A DNA stretch of 15,868 nt, taken from contig CAYNZH010000038.1 of NCBI GenBank assembly GCA_964401685.1, positions 1 to 15,868 on the forward strand. Direction: 5' to 3'. The stretch comes from DASRQK01 sp964401685. Its GTDB lineage: Bacteria; Bacteroidota; Bacteroidia; Sphingobacteriales; Sphingobacteriaceae. Made by a program: the position numbers and the translations under genes. Below are positions 6,041 to 12,992 of this stretch, piece by piece. Positions within the stretch are counted from its first letter, which is position 1; each line of letters begins with the position of its first letter. The notes under the pieces were generated by a model that worked only from the letters and a program-made list of their open reading frames with translations, was not told the DNA's origin and searched no databases.

Positions 6041-7408
6041 TTAAATATTGTACTTCTCGAGCCTTCTGTATAGCGTGGCCCGGGTCAGCCCCAATTCCTT
6101 CGCCGCTTTGGAAATATTGCCATTATGTCGTTCGACGACCGACTTTATGGCTTTCTTCTCCATGGCTTCCAAATTGAGGGAATCCATAATTACCTGGCCT
6201 GGAATTGACTGACTTACCTGCTCCAAAGGCGAAAATAAGATGTCCTGGGCATCCATGATTTGCCGCTCAGCCATAATTACTGCTCTCTCAATACTGTATT
6301 GCAATTCTCGGACGTTGCCCGGAAAATGGTAGGTAGAAAGCTTTTGCAGAGCACTCTTGTCAAAATCCTTGATGTTTTTGTGGTATTTTTTATTGTAATG
6401 GTCTAAAAAATGAAGGGCCAAAAGCTCAATATCTCCAGCTCTTTCGCGCAAAGGAGGAACCTGTATCTCGACTGTATTAATCCTGTAAATCAAGTCCTTT
6501 CGAAATCTATTTTCATCAGCCATCGCTGCTAAAGGCACATTGGTGGCTGTGACCAAGCGGATGTCGATAGGTACTGCTTCGTTGGAACCTAAAGGAATGA
6601 CTTGTCTGTTTTGAAGCACACTGAGCAATTTTGACTGCTGTTGCAGAGAAATATTACCAATCTCGTCCAAAAATAGGGTCCCTTTGTTGGCCATCTCAAA
6701 CCTTCCCTGTCGGTCGTCGCGGGCATCCGTAAAAGCACCTTTTTTGTAACCAAATAACTCACTTTCAAACAACGTCTCCGTCAACGAACCCACATCGACC
6801 TTGACATAAGCTTCCTGAGAACGGAGAGAGCGGTCGTGTATCGCCCTAGCGATCAGATCCTTTCCGGTACCGTTTTCCCCCAATATAAGAATATTTGCAT
6901 CGGTCGGTGCAATTTTGTCAAGCTTATATTGCAAATCCTGCATGACTGATGAGTTACCGATCATGAGGTCATCATGAGACGCCCTATGCGCGTGTGAACT
7001 TCGGGAGATCGCAGGGTCTTTTTTCGATGATAATGCGGCTTGCAATGTCTCCAGCAATTGGTCATTTTGCCAGGGTTTGACGATAAAATCCTCCGCTCCT
7101 TTTTTTAGCGACTGGACAGCTAGATCGACCGCGGCATAAGCCGTAATCATGACCACCTTGATGTGCGGGAATTTTTGCTTGATTTGTGCCAACCAATAAA
7201 GCCCTTCGTTGCCGGTGTTTATCGCGCTCTTGTAATTCATGTCGAGCAAAACCAGGTCAACTGTTTCTTTCGCTAAGATATGCAGCAGATTTTCGGGGTT
7301 ATGTTCCACCAACACCTGTCGTACCTTCGATTTGAGCAAAAGGCGGCCAGCCGTAAGCAGATCCCGGTCGTCATCAACCAATAAAATGGATGCTTTTCTT
7401 AAGTCCAT
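6041..7408 (-). CDS. NtrC-family sigma54-dependent response regulator
   Basis: A 455-residue activator with three domains. The receiver (1-125) has acidic D12-D14, phospho-acceptor D56 (LVLLDMN), T89 and K111. The AAA+ domain (about 150-380) has Walker A GENGTGKD (177-184), a sigma54-contacting loop reading GAFTDA (224-229) in place of the classic GAFTGA, and Walker B GTLFLDE (243-249). The C-terminal Fis-type helix-turn-helix is NISKAAKELGLTRATLYRRL. It should be phosphorylated by the kinase encoded 5 bases downstream and open sigma54 promoters. A TTG lies two codons upstream at 7412-7414, but the ATG at 7406-7408 is the more likely start. Upstream of it the minus strand reads TACATTTG then TGC and ATG, a -7-like element that could give a leaderless message. 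The gene follows tolC by 12 bases. Proposed targets are the two divergent promoters in 8726-8951. Confidence 0.95.
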   Translation of the reverse strand: MDLRKASILLVDDDRDLLTAGRLLLKSKVRQVLVEHNPENLLHILAKETVDLVLLDMNYKSAINTGNEGLYWLAQIKQKFPHIKVVMITAYAAVDLAVQSLKKGAEDFIVKPWQNDQLLETLQAALSSKKDPAISRSSHAHRASHDDLMIGNSSVMQDLQYKLDKIAPTDANILILGENGTGKDLIARAIHDRSLRSQEAYVKVDVGSLTETLFESELFGYKKGAFTDARDDRQGRFEMANKGTLFLDEIGNISLQQQSKLLSVLQNRQVIPLGSNEAVPIDIRLVTATNVPLAAMADENRFRKDLIYRINTVEIQVPPLRERAGDIELLALHFLDHYNKKYHKNIKDFDKSALQKLSTYHFPGNVRELQYSIERAVIMAERQIMDAQDILFSPLEQVSQSIPGQVIMDSLNLEAMEKKAIKSVVERHNGNISKAAKELGLTRATLYRRLEKYNI

Positions 7409-7420
7409 GCACAAATGTAA

Positions 7421-8725
7421 TTAAAAATCGAGGGATCCACTATAATAATCATTGATATACTGCTGCATGAGATATTCATATTTTTTCAATACCAATTCCT
7501 GATGGGCACTGTCCATTTTATTTTTGGCAGCCAATAGCTGAAATGAGTTACTTGCGCCGGCATCAAAATGAACCTGAGCTATCCTGAAAGACTCCGCATA
7601 AAACTCAACCTGCTCCTCAAGATTCCGAACCTGCCCAATTGTATATTGCAAATCAAAAACGGCTTGAGAGGTGACTTGTAGTAAATCCTCCAATCGGCCT
7701 TTTTTGATCCATTCGTATTCCTGTAAGGTAAGCCGCGCATGTTTCACCTGATTTAAAGTCTGTAGACGGTTAAAAATTGGGATGCTCAGCCCGAAAGAGA
7801 CGTACTTTCCTAGGTTATTGTTAAATTGCTGCGTGTATGAATGTGATGATTTATTCGAGTAATTGCTACTTAAGCCCGCATTGAAGCTTAAAGATGGAAA
7901 GAAACTACCCTTCGCTGATCGCAACTGGTGTCTAGCCTCGTTAATACGAAAATCCAAGGCCTGTATGTGCGGTAAGCTTTGTGCAAGCTCAAAAAGTTGC
8001 ACCTGATCCGTCTGGCGGTCATTTAGCTGAATGTGTAAATCCTGCATTTCTCCCAGTTCCGTTTCTGCGATGCCCATTAGTCGGGAAAGGCGCAGACGGC
8101 TAGCATAGTAAGTTTTCTCACTGTTCTCGATTTGGTTTTCGTCACGCTTATATTGCCCCTTGATATCAAAAAAATCACCAGGAGGAAACGATCCCTCCTC
8201 ATGCATGACCTCTGCCCTACGCAGCTGTTCAGCAGTAACGTCGAGCTGCCTTTGGGCCTGCTCGCGTAAATCTCTGGATGTCAACACCGCAATATAGGCT
8301 TCGATAACATCCAGTCTCAACTCATGGGCTTGATTCTGATACTCAAGTTGCCCTGCCTTCCGCGCGCTTGCCTGCCTGCGGATCTCGTGAAGGGTCCTCA
8401 ACCCGTTGAATAGATTCATACTCGCGCTCAAACTTTGACTACCATATCCAAAAGTCTCTTCGGTATATTGATTCGTAATCGGGTCTACCGACCGCCCTTG
8501 ATTGAATCCATGCCCAAGACTAGCCGACACCGTCGGAAGCCTATTGAGATGGCTTTGCAGATGTCGTATATCATCGTGTTTTGCCACAATAAACGAGCGC
8601 TGTAATTCGGCATTATGGTCCAAAGCCTGACGTATACAGTCTTCAAGCGATCGCTGGGGCAAATTTTGACTAAAAACGACTGAATTAGCCGCGCTCAGCA
8701 ATATGATTAGCAGAAAAAATCTCAT
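7421..8725 (-). CDS. TolC-family outer-membrane efflux channel protein
   Basis: A 434-residue protein with a typical signal peptide (MRFFLLIILLSAANSVVFSQ, cleavage likely just before the Gln at residue 20). The mature part has the duplicated outer-membrane-efflux-protein layout: SLEDCIRQALDHNAEL at the start, long amphipathic coiled-coil helices rich in Gln/Glu/Arg, and two beta-strand segments (near LPTVSASLGHGFNQG and SFFPSLSFNAGLSSNYS). It should form the trimeric outer-membrane/periplasmic tunnel that docks onto the HlyD-type adaptor encoded divergently. Length is usual for the family. It is the first gene of a leftward operon with the regulator (12 bases away) and the kinase. Upstream it has no Bacteroidota housekeeping promoter that I can defend, but it has a sigma54-like TGGCAT element and a pair of dyads. 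Only a weak A-rich (AAAGAA) sequence precedes the ATG. Confidence 0.95.
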   Translation of the reverse strand: MRFFLLIILLSAANSVVFSQNLPQRSLEDCIRQALDHNAELQRSFIVAKHDDIRHLQSHLNRLPTVSASLGHGFNQGRSVDPITNQYTEETFGYGSQSLSASMNLFNGLRTLHEIRRQASARKAGQLEYQNQAHELRLDVIEAYIAVLTSRDLREQAQRQLDVTAEQLRRAEVMHEEGSFPPGDFFDIKGQYKRDENQIENSEKTYYASRLRLSRLMGIAETELGEMQDLHIQLNDRQTDQVQLFELAQSLPHIQALDFRINEARHQLRSAKGSFFPSLSFNAGLSSNYSNKSSHSYTQQFNNNLGKYVSFGLSIPIFNRLQTLNQVKHARLTLQEYEWIKKGRLEDLLQVTSQAVFDLQYTIGQVRNLEEQVEFYAESFRIAQVHFDAGASNSFQLLAAKNKMDSAHQELVLKKYEYLMQQYINDYYSGSLDF

Positions 8726-8746
8726 TATTCTTTTTTAACCCACATT

Positions 8747-8763
8747 GACCATAGGTTATGCCA
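8747..8763 (-). promoter_or_regulatory. Candidate sigma54 promoter for the tolC operon
   Basis: On the minus strand TGGCAT is followed at sigma54 spacing by ATGGT, that is GG-N10-GG where the consensus has GG-N10-GC (TGGCAC-N5-TTGCW). The -24 half is good and the -12 half is one base off. Transcription would start near 8737, 12 bases before the ATG. Support comes from the NtrC-type regulator in the same operon and from the dyad pair about 87 and 108 bases upstream. Confidence 0.4.
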
Positions 8764-8769
8764 AAATTT

Positions 8770-8783
8770 CAAACAATTGTTTG
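8770..8783. repeat. Perfect 14-bp palindrome CAAACAATTGTTTG
   Basis: A complete inverted repeat 7 bases upstream (relative to tolC) of the tolC -24 element. It differs in sequence from the TGTTC dyads, so it might bind another factor or bend DNA between enhancer and promoter. AT-rich palindromes of this size can also arise by chance in intergenic DNA. Confidence 0.4.
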
Positions 8784-8815
8784 TCAATACATTATCAATA
8801 CTGGCCAAATGAAAC

Positions 8816-8852
8816 TGTTCATTTATGCACATGGAGTGTTCATAAGCGGACA
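8816..8852. promoter_or_regulatory. Tandem dyads, candidate enhancer (UAS) for the NtrC-type regulator
   Basis: Two 16-bp dyads with the same layout TGTTC-N6-GNACA: TGTTCATTTATGCACA (8816-8831) and TGTTCATAAGCGGACA (8837-8852). They start exactly 21 bases apart, placing both on the same face of the helix as expected for paired activator dimers. The pair centre (8834) coincides with the midpoint (8834.5) between the -24 GG dinucleotides of the two divergent sigma54-like promoters. Relative to either predicted start, the sites sit at about -87 and -108. Confidence 0.6.
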
Positions 8853-8905
8853 CTTCTGGCGGCGTGAAAGATATTAGTTTACTGTTTTACAGTTAATTAA
8901 ATAAT

Positions 8906-8921
8906 TGGCACAGGGTTCTCT
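8906..8921 (+). promoter_or_regulatory. Candidate sigma54 promoter for the adaptor-permease-ATPase-permease operon
   Basis: TGGCAC (8906-8911) is a perfect -24 element. At the correct spacing the -12 region reads TCTCT, that is GG-N10-TC against the consensus GG-N10-GC, so the -12 half is weak. The predicted start near 8932 lies 20 bases before the adaptor ATG at 8952. The two TGTTC dyads lie 54-90 bases upstream of the -24 element. Confidence 0.45.
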
Positions 8922-8951
8922 ATAAGAACCTAAAAACAGGAAAATTGCAAA

Positions 8952-10205
8952 ATGGATAGACCCATCAAACAGAAAACGTGGAACAGGAAAAGGATTATGG
9001 CATTATCGGGCGTCATTGCGCTTTTAGCTTTGATCTTTGCAAGCTATTATTTTACCAGTGGCAATAGCCGCCTCAATGTCGATGCGGAACGAATTTCGAT
9101 CATGGAGGTTAGAGAAGGATCGTTTCAAGAGTTTATCCCCATAAATGGGTCAGTGATGCCGATCAGCAGTATCTATCTTGATGCATCAGTCGGCGGACGG
9201 GTTGAAGAGAAATTTGTGGAAGATGGCGCTCAATTGCGTAAAGGAGATCCTATCATGCGGCTTTCCAATACGGATATGGAGCTTATGTTGGTTCAGCAGG
9301 AAACCCAGGTACTCAACCTGCTTACTCAAGCACAGATCGCGCAAACCAATGCGCAGCAGGCTACCATCTCCAATAGAAACCAGATGGCGGACGTCGAGCA
9401 GGCCTTTAAGGAATCTGAGCGCATCTACCTCTTAAATAAGCGTTTATATGAAGCGAAGGCCATAGGGCAGCAGGAATTTCAAAAATCATTAAACGATTAT
9501 AATTATCAAAAGGAGAGAGTCAAACTGACCAATCAAATCTTGTATCAGGATTCAGTTTCCACGAGTCAAAAACTCAGTCAGGATAAAAACACCTACCAGC
9601 GAACGCAACGGGCTTTGGAGTTGATGCGCGGAAAGGTCGGAGATCTTATTGTGCGCGCGCCGGTTGACGGGCAGCTCACCTCGTTCGATGCGGAAATTGG
9701 CCAAAGTAAAAGTGCTGGCGAACGTCTAGGGCAAATCGACGTGCTGACCGGCTTTAAAGTACGTGCAGAGATCGACGAGCATTATATCAATCGAATTTTT
9801 ACCGAACAAGAAGGGGAATTCGTGCTCGCGGGAAATCCCTATAGGCTTCACATTAAAAAAGTCTACACACAAGTCACAAATGGCCGCTTTCAAGTCGACA
9901 TGGAGTTTATCGATAAGGTACCGCCAGGAATCCGCCGCGGGCAAACGCTTCAGATCCGCCTCGCACTCAGTGACGAAACGACTGCCGTGCTGCTGGCTCG
10001 CGGTGGCTTTTACCAGCAAACCGGTGGCAATTGGATTTTCAAGCTCGATAAGGATGGAAAGACCGCTTTTAGAACGAATATTCAGTTGGGGCGTCAAAAT
10101 CCAGATTTTTACGAGGTGATTCAGGGTTTGGAACCTGGCGATAAAGTTGTGGTATCCAGCTACGAAACTTATGACAAGGTACAGGAACTGAATATTAGAA
10201 AATAG
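8952..10205 (+). CDS. HlyD/MacA-type periplasmic adaptor subunit
   Basis: A 417-residue membrane-fusion protein. A basic N-terminus (KQKTWNRKR) precedes one membrane anchor (about 15-35, ALSGVIALLALIFASYY). The first half of the lipoyl/biotinyl-like domain (GRVEEKFVEDGAQLRKGDPIMRL) and an alpha-helical coiled-coil hairpin (about 110-225, rich in Gln, Glu and Arg) come next. The second lipoyl half (GDLIVRAPVDGQLTSFDAEIGQ) contains the hallmark RAPVDG. Beta-barrel and membrane-proximal domains end in GLEPGDKVVVSSYETY. It should link the inner-membrane permeases to the TolC-type channel. It is the first gene of the rightward operon; permease 1 starts 8 bases after its stop codon. The sequence between its ATG and the candidate sigma54 promoter contains AGGAAAA as a possible weak ribosome binding site. 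Confidence 0.95.
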   Translation: MDRPIKQKTWNRKRIMALSGVIALLALIFASYYFTSGNSRLNVDAERISIMEVREGSFQEFIPINGSVMPISSIYLDASVGGRVEEKFVEDGAQLRKGDPIMRLSNTDMELMLVQQETQVLNLLTQAQIAQTNAQQATISNRNQMADVEQAFKESERIYLLNKRLYEAKAIGQQEFQKSLNDYNYQKERVKLTNQILYQDSVSTSQKLSQDKNTYQRTQRALELMRGKVGDLIVRAPVDGQLTSFDAEIGQSKSAGERLGQIDVLTGFKVRAEIDEHYINRIFTEQEGEFVLAGNPYRLHIKKVYTQVTNGRFQVDMEFIDKVPPGIRRGQTLQIRLALSDETTAVLLARGGFYQQTGGNWIFKLDKDGKTAFRTNIQLGRQNPDFYEVIQGLEPGDKVVVSSYETYDKVQELNIRK

Positions 10206-10213
10206 AATCTTCC

Positions 10214-12231
10214 ATGTTAAAAAACTACATAAAAATCACATTTAGAAACCTTTGGAAGACGAAAGGCTATAGTTTTCTGAATATNNNNNNNNNNNNNNNN
10301 NNNNNNNNNNNNNNNNNNNNNNNNNNNNNNNNNNNNNNNNNNNNNNNNNNNNNNNNNNNNNNNNNNNNNNNNNNNNNNNNNNNNTGATCGTATCGGGCGT
10401 GGTGCGAGATCTTCCGACCAATAGTTCGATCGCTTTTGATTGGTTGCGACCTTATGAGGTATACTTCAGTCAAAATTCCTGGCTGGAACAATGGGGTAGC
10501 AATGCGTTGATGACCTTTGTCAAATTACGAGAAAATGCAAATGTTGCCGTGGTAAACGACAAGATTTCGCGATTCATCCAGCAGAAATCTGGCAATGACG
10601 GTTATACTTCCCAATTGCGGCTCTATCCTTTGGAACGCATGCACCTATACAATGTGTTTGATAGTGATGGAAATGAAATAGAGGGAAGTATTAAATATGT
10701 ACGTCTCTTTTCACTGATCGCCTGGATCGTCCTAATCATCGCCTGCATCAATTTCATGAATCTAGCCACCGCCCGATCACAAAAACGAGCCAAAGAAATC
10801 GGCGTAAAAAAGGTAGTAGGTGCAGGTCGTGGCACCCTCATCGGCCAATTTCTCTCCGAAGCTCTACTTCTCGCGTTGATCGCTGGAGTTTTTGCTGTCG
10901 GACTGATGGCATTAGCCCTGCCCTACTTCAACATTTTGGTCGACAAGCAATTGACCTTGGGTTTGGATCAACCGCTGCATCTTCTGTTTTTGGTGAGCGT
11001 GGTGCTAATAACCGGGTTGGTCGCGGGGAGTTACCCAGCCTTGTATCTGTCCTCTTTTGAGCCGATCACGGTGATGAAAGGACTAGGCAGCAAGCCTGGC
11101 GGTACGAATCTAGTGAGACGCGGTCTTGTGGTCGTGCAATTCTCCGCCTCGGTCACGCTGGTCGTGTGCAGTATTTTGGTTTATATGCAGATAGAGCACG
11201 CGCGTAGCAAAGATATAGGGTATGATCGTAATCGACTGGTGACCAGCGTCGTTTATCCAAAGATAAATACGCATTATAGTGCGATCAAACATGAATTGCT
11301 CAGCCTAGGAGTGGTCGAAAACATGGGACGTTCGGATCACAGCATTTTGAATCTAGGATCCAATACCGGGGACTACTCTTGGGAGGGCAAAGACCCTAAT
11401 GCTCAGATACTCATTACGTTGGATAATGCGGATGCCGATTATTTCCAGACAATCGGACTGAACATGCTCGAGGGTCGTACCTTTAGGCAGGATATCATGA
11501 GCGACTCGCTCAATGTCGTGATCAATAAGAGTTTGGCAACACTAATGGGCATTGCCGATAATCCAATTGGCAAAACAATCTCCAGATCATGGGCTGATTT
11601 TACCATCGTCGGAATGGTCGATGATTTCATGACTACAAATGTTTATCTTGCCAATGAACCCGTGGTTTTCAGTCCCCTGCTTCAATCGGGGAACGTCCTG
11701 ACCATGCGCGTGGCAGCAAATCAAGATCTCGGCGCCTCTTTAGTTCAAATCGAAAATATATTTAAAAAATTCAACCCAGAATATCCCTTTGAATACCGGT
11801 TTTTGGATGATCAATTTGATCGAATGTTCCGAACAGAAATGATGGTGGGCAAATTGAGCCGTGTGTTTTCGATCATGGCCATATTTATCTCTACTTTGGG
11901 CTTATTTGGTTTGGCGGCTTACACCGCAGAGAGAAGGACAAAAGAGATTGGAATTCGCAAAGTCCTGGGCGCATCAGTTCTAGGTTTGACCAATCTTTTG
12001 ACACGGGAATTTGTCCATTTAGTAGGTCTTTCCTGCCTGATAGCCTTCCCGTTGAGCTATTGGATCATGGAGAACTGGCTCGGAAACTATAACACCTACC
12101 GGATCGAGATCCCATGGTGGGTATTTCTACTTGCCGGAGGGATGGCCTTGGCGATCGCAATGATAACAGTGTGCACCCAAGCAATTAAAGCTGCAGTAGC
12201 AAATCCTGTGAACGCTTTGAGGGATGAATAA
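10214..12231 (+). CDS. FtsX/MacB-type ABC permease 1, interrupted by an assembly gap
   Basis: The N-terminus MLKNYIKITFRNLWKTKGYS is readable from the ATG at 10214 up to the N-run at 10285. The protein resumes at 10387 as IVSGVVRDLPTNSSIAFDW, which matches permease 2 from about residue 180. After the gap come the rest of the first periplasmic (MacB_PCD-like) domain and the first FtsX block with EIGVKKVVGAG. A second membrane helix/periplasmic domain pair follows, then the last FtsX block with EIGIRKVLGAS and the ending ANPVNALRDE. Eight membrane helices are expected, so the chain looks like two fused four-helix MacB-type permeases without an ATPase domain. The frames before and after the 100 Ns disagree, as expected if the gap length is arbitrary. 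It is operonic with the adaptor (8 bases) and the ATPase. Substrate unknown; lipids, lipoproteins or amphiphilic drugs are usual for the family. Confidence 0.9.
10285..10384. other. Assembly gap of 100 Ns
   Basis: Exactly 100 unknown bases, the customary placeholder for a gap of undefined length. By comparison with permease 2, about 155 residues (roughly 465 bases) are missing here: the end of the first membrane helix and most of the first periplasmic domain. Confidence 0.97.
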
Positions 12232-12293
12232 TAAAGAGATGAGTAAGGCCTATCTAGGAAATATAACGAATTTTATTGACAAAAACAAAAAAG

Positions 12294-12968
12294 ATGATAA
12301 AAATAACCAATTTGCAAAAACTCTACCGCACCGAGGAGGTCGAAACCCTTGCATTGAATGACCTGGATATCCACGTAAAACAGGGGGAATTTGTGGCTGT
12401 CATGGGTCCCTCAGGATGTGGGAAATCCACACTTTTGAACATTATCGGCCTTCTGGACGATTTGGATGGCGGATCCTACCAATTCAACGATATTGAAGTC
12501 GCTGATTTCAATGAGCGTAAGCGTTCCGATCTAAGAAAACACAATATTGGCTTCGTGTTCCAAAGTTTCAATCTGATCGACGAACTGACCGTTTTCGAAA
12601 ATGTCGAACTGCCCTTAATTTACACTAAAGTGCCTGCCGCAGAACGCAAACGTCGGGTAGAAGAAGTTTTGGAAAAAGTGCAAATCATGCATAGACGTAA
12701 CCATTTCCCCCAACAACTTTCGGGTGGACAGCAGCAACGTGTGGCTGTAGCCAGAGCCGTTGTCAACAATCCCAAACTGATCCTAGCGGATGAGCCCACG
12801 GGAAATCTGGACTCTAAAAACGGCAACGAAGTGATGCAATTGCTGACGGAATTGAACGAAGCCGGGACGACCATCGTCATGGTGACGCACAGTGAGCACG
12901 ACGCGCGTTTCGCAGATCGAGTGATCCGCATGCTCGACGGTCAGGTGATGATGGAAGTGGTCGGGTAA
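12294..12968 (+). CDS. ABC transporter ATPase, LolD/MacB type
   Basis: A 224-residue nucleotide-binding subunit with every motif intact: Walker A GPSGCGKST (38-46), Q-loop FVFQSFNLIDELTVFENVELPL, signature LSGGQQQR (142-149), Walker B LILADEP (162-168) followed by TGNLDS, and the switch histidine in MVTHSEHD (H199). The sequence groups with the LolD/FtsE/MacB branch, which works with FtsX-type permeases and uses mechanotransmission. It would energise permease 1, permease 2 or both, since it is the only ATPase in the operon. The frame is open from a TTG at 12276, but the ATG at 12294 gives the usual family start (MIKITNLQKLYRTEEVETLA) and is preceded by an A-rich tract. The 62 bases after permease 1 hold no clear promoter or terminator. 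Confidence 0.95.
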   Translation: MIKITNLQKLYRTEEVETLALNDLDIHVKQGEFVAVMGPSGCGKSTLLNIIGLLDDLDGGSYQFNDIEVADFNERKRSDLRKHNIGFVFQSFNLIDELTVFENVELPLIYTKVPAAERKRRVEEVLEKVQIMHRRNHFPQQLSGGQQQRVAVARAVVNNPKLILADEPTGNLDSKNGNEVMQLLTELNEAGTTIVMVTHSEHDARFADRVIRMLDGQVMMEVVG

Positions 12969-12992
12969 ACACAACGATAAACACGAGCATTG

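Noticed and set aside
6041..7414. TTG start at 7412-7414 for the response regulator
   Set aside because: An ATG two codons later gives the usual receiver-domain start, and the TTG lies within a promoter-like TACATTTG.
10399..10401. GTG at 10399 as the start of a shortened permease
   Set aside because: It is internal: the preceding codons (IVSG) continue the same conserved strand, and the true N-terminus is readable at 10214 before the gap.
12276..12293. TTG start for the ATPase six codons upstream of the ATG
   Set aside because: The extra residues (TKTKK) are absent from the usual family start, and the ATG at 12294 follows an A-rich tract as expected in this phylum.
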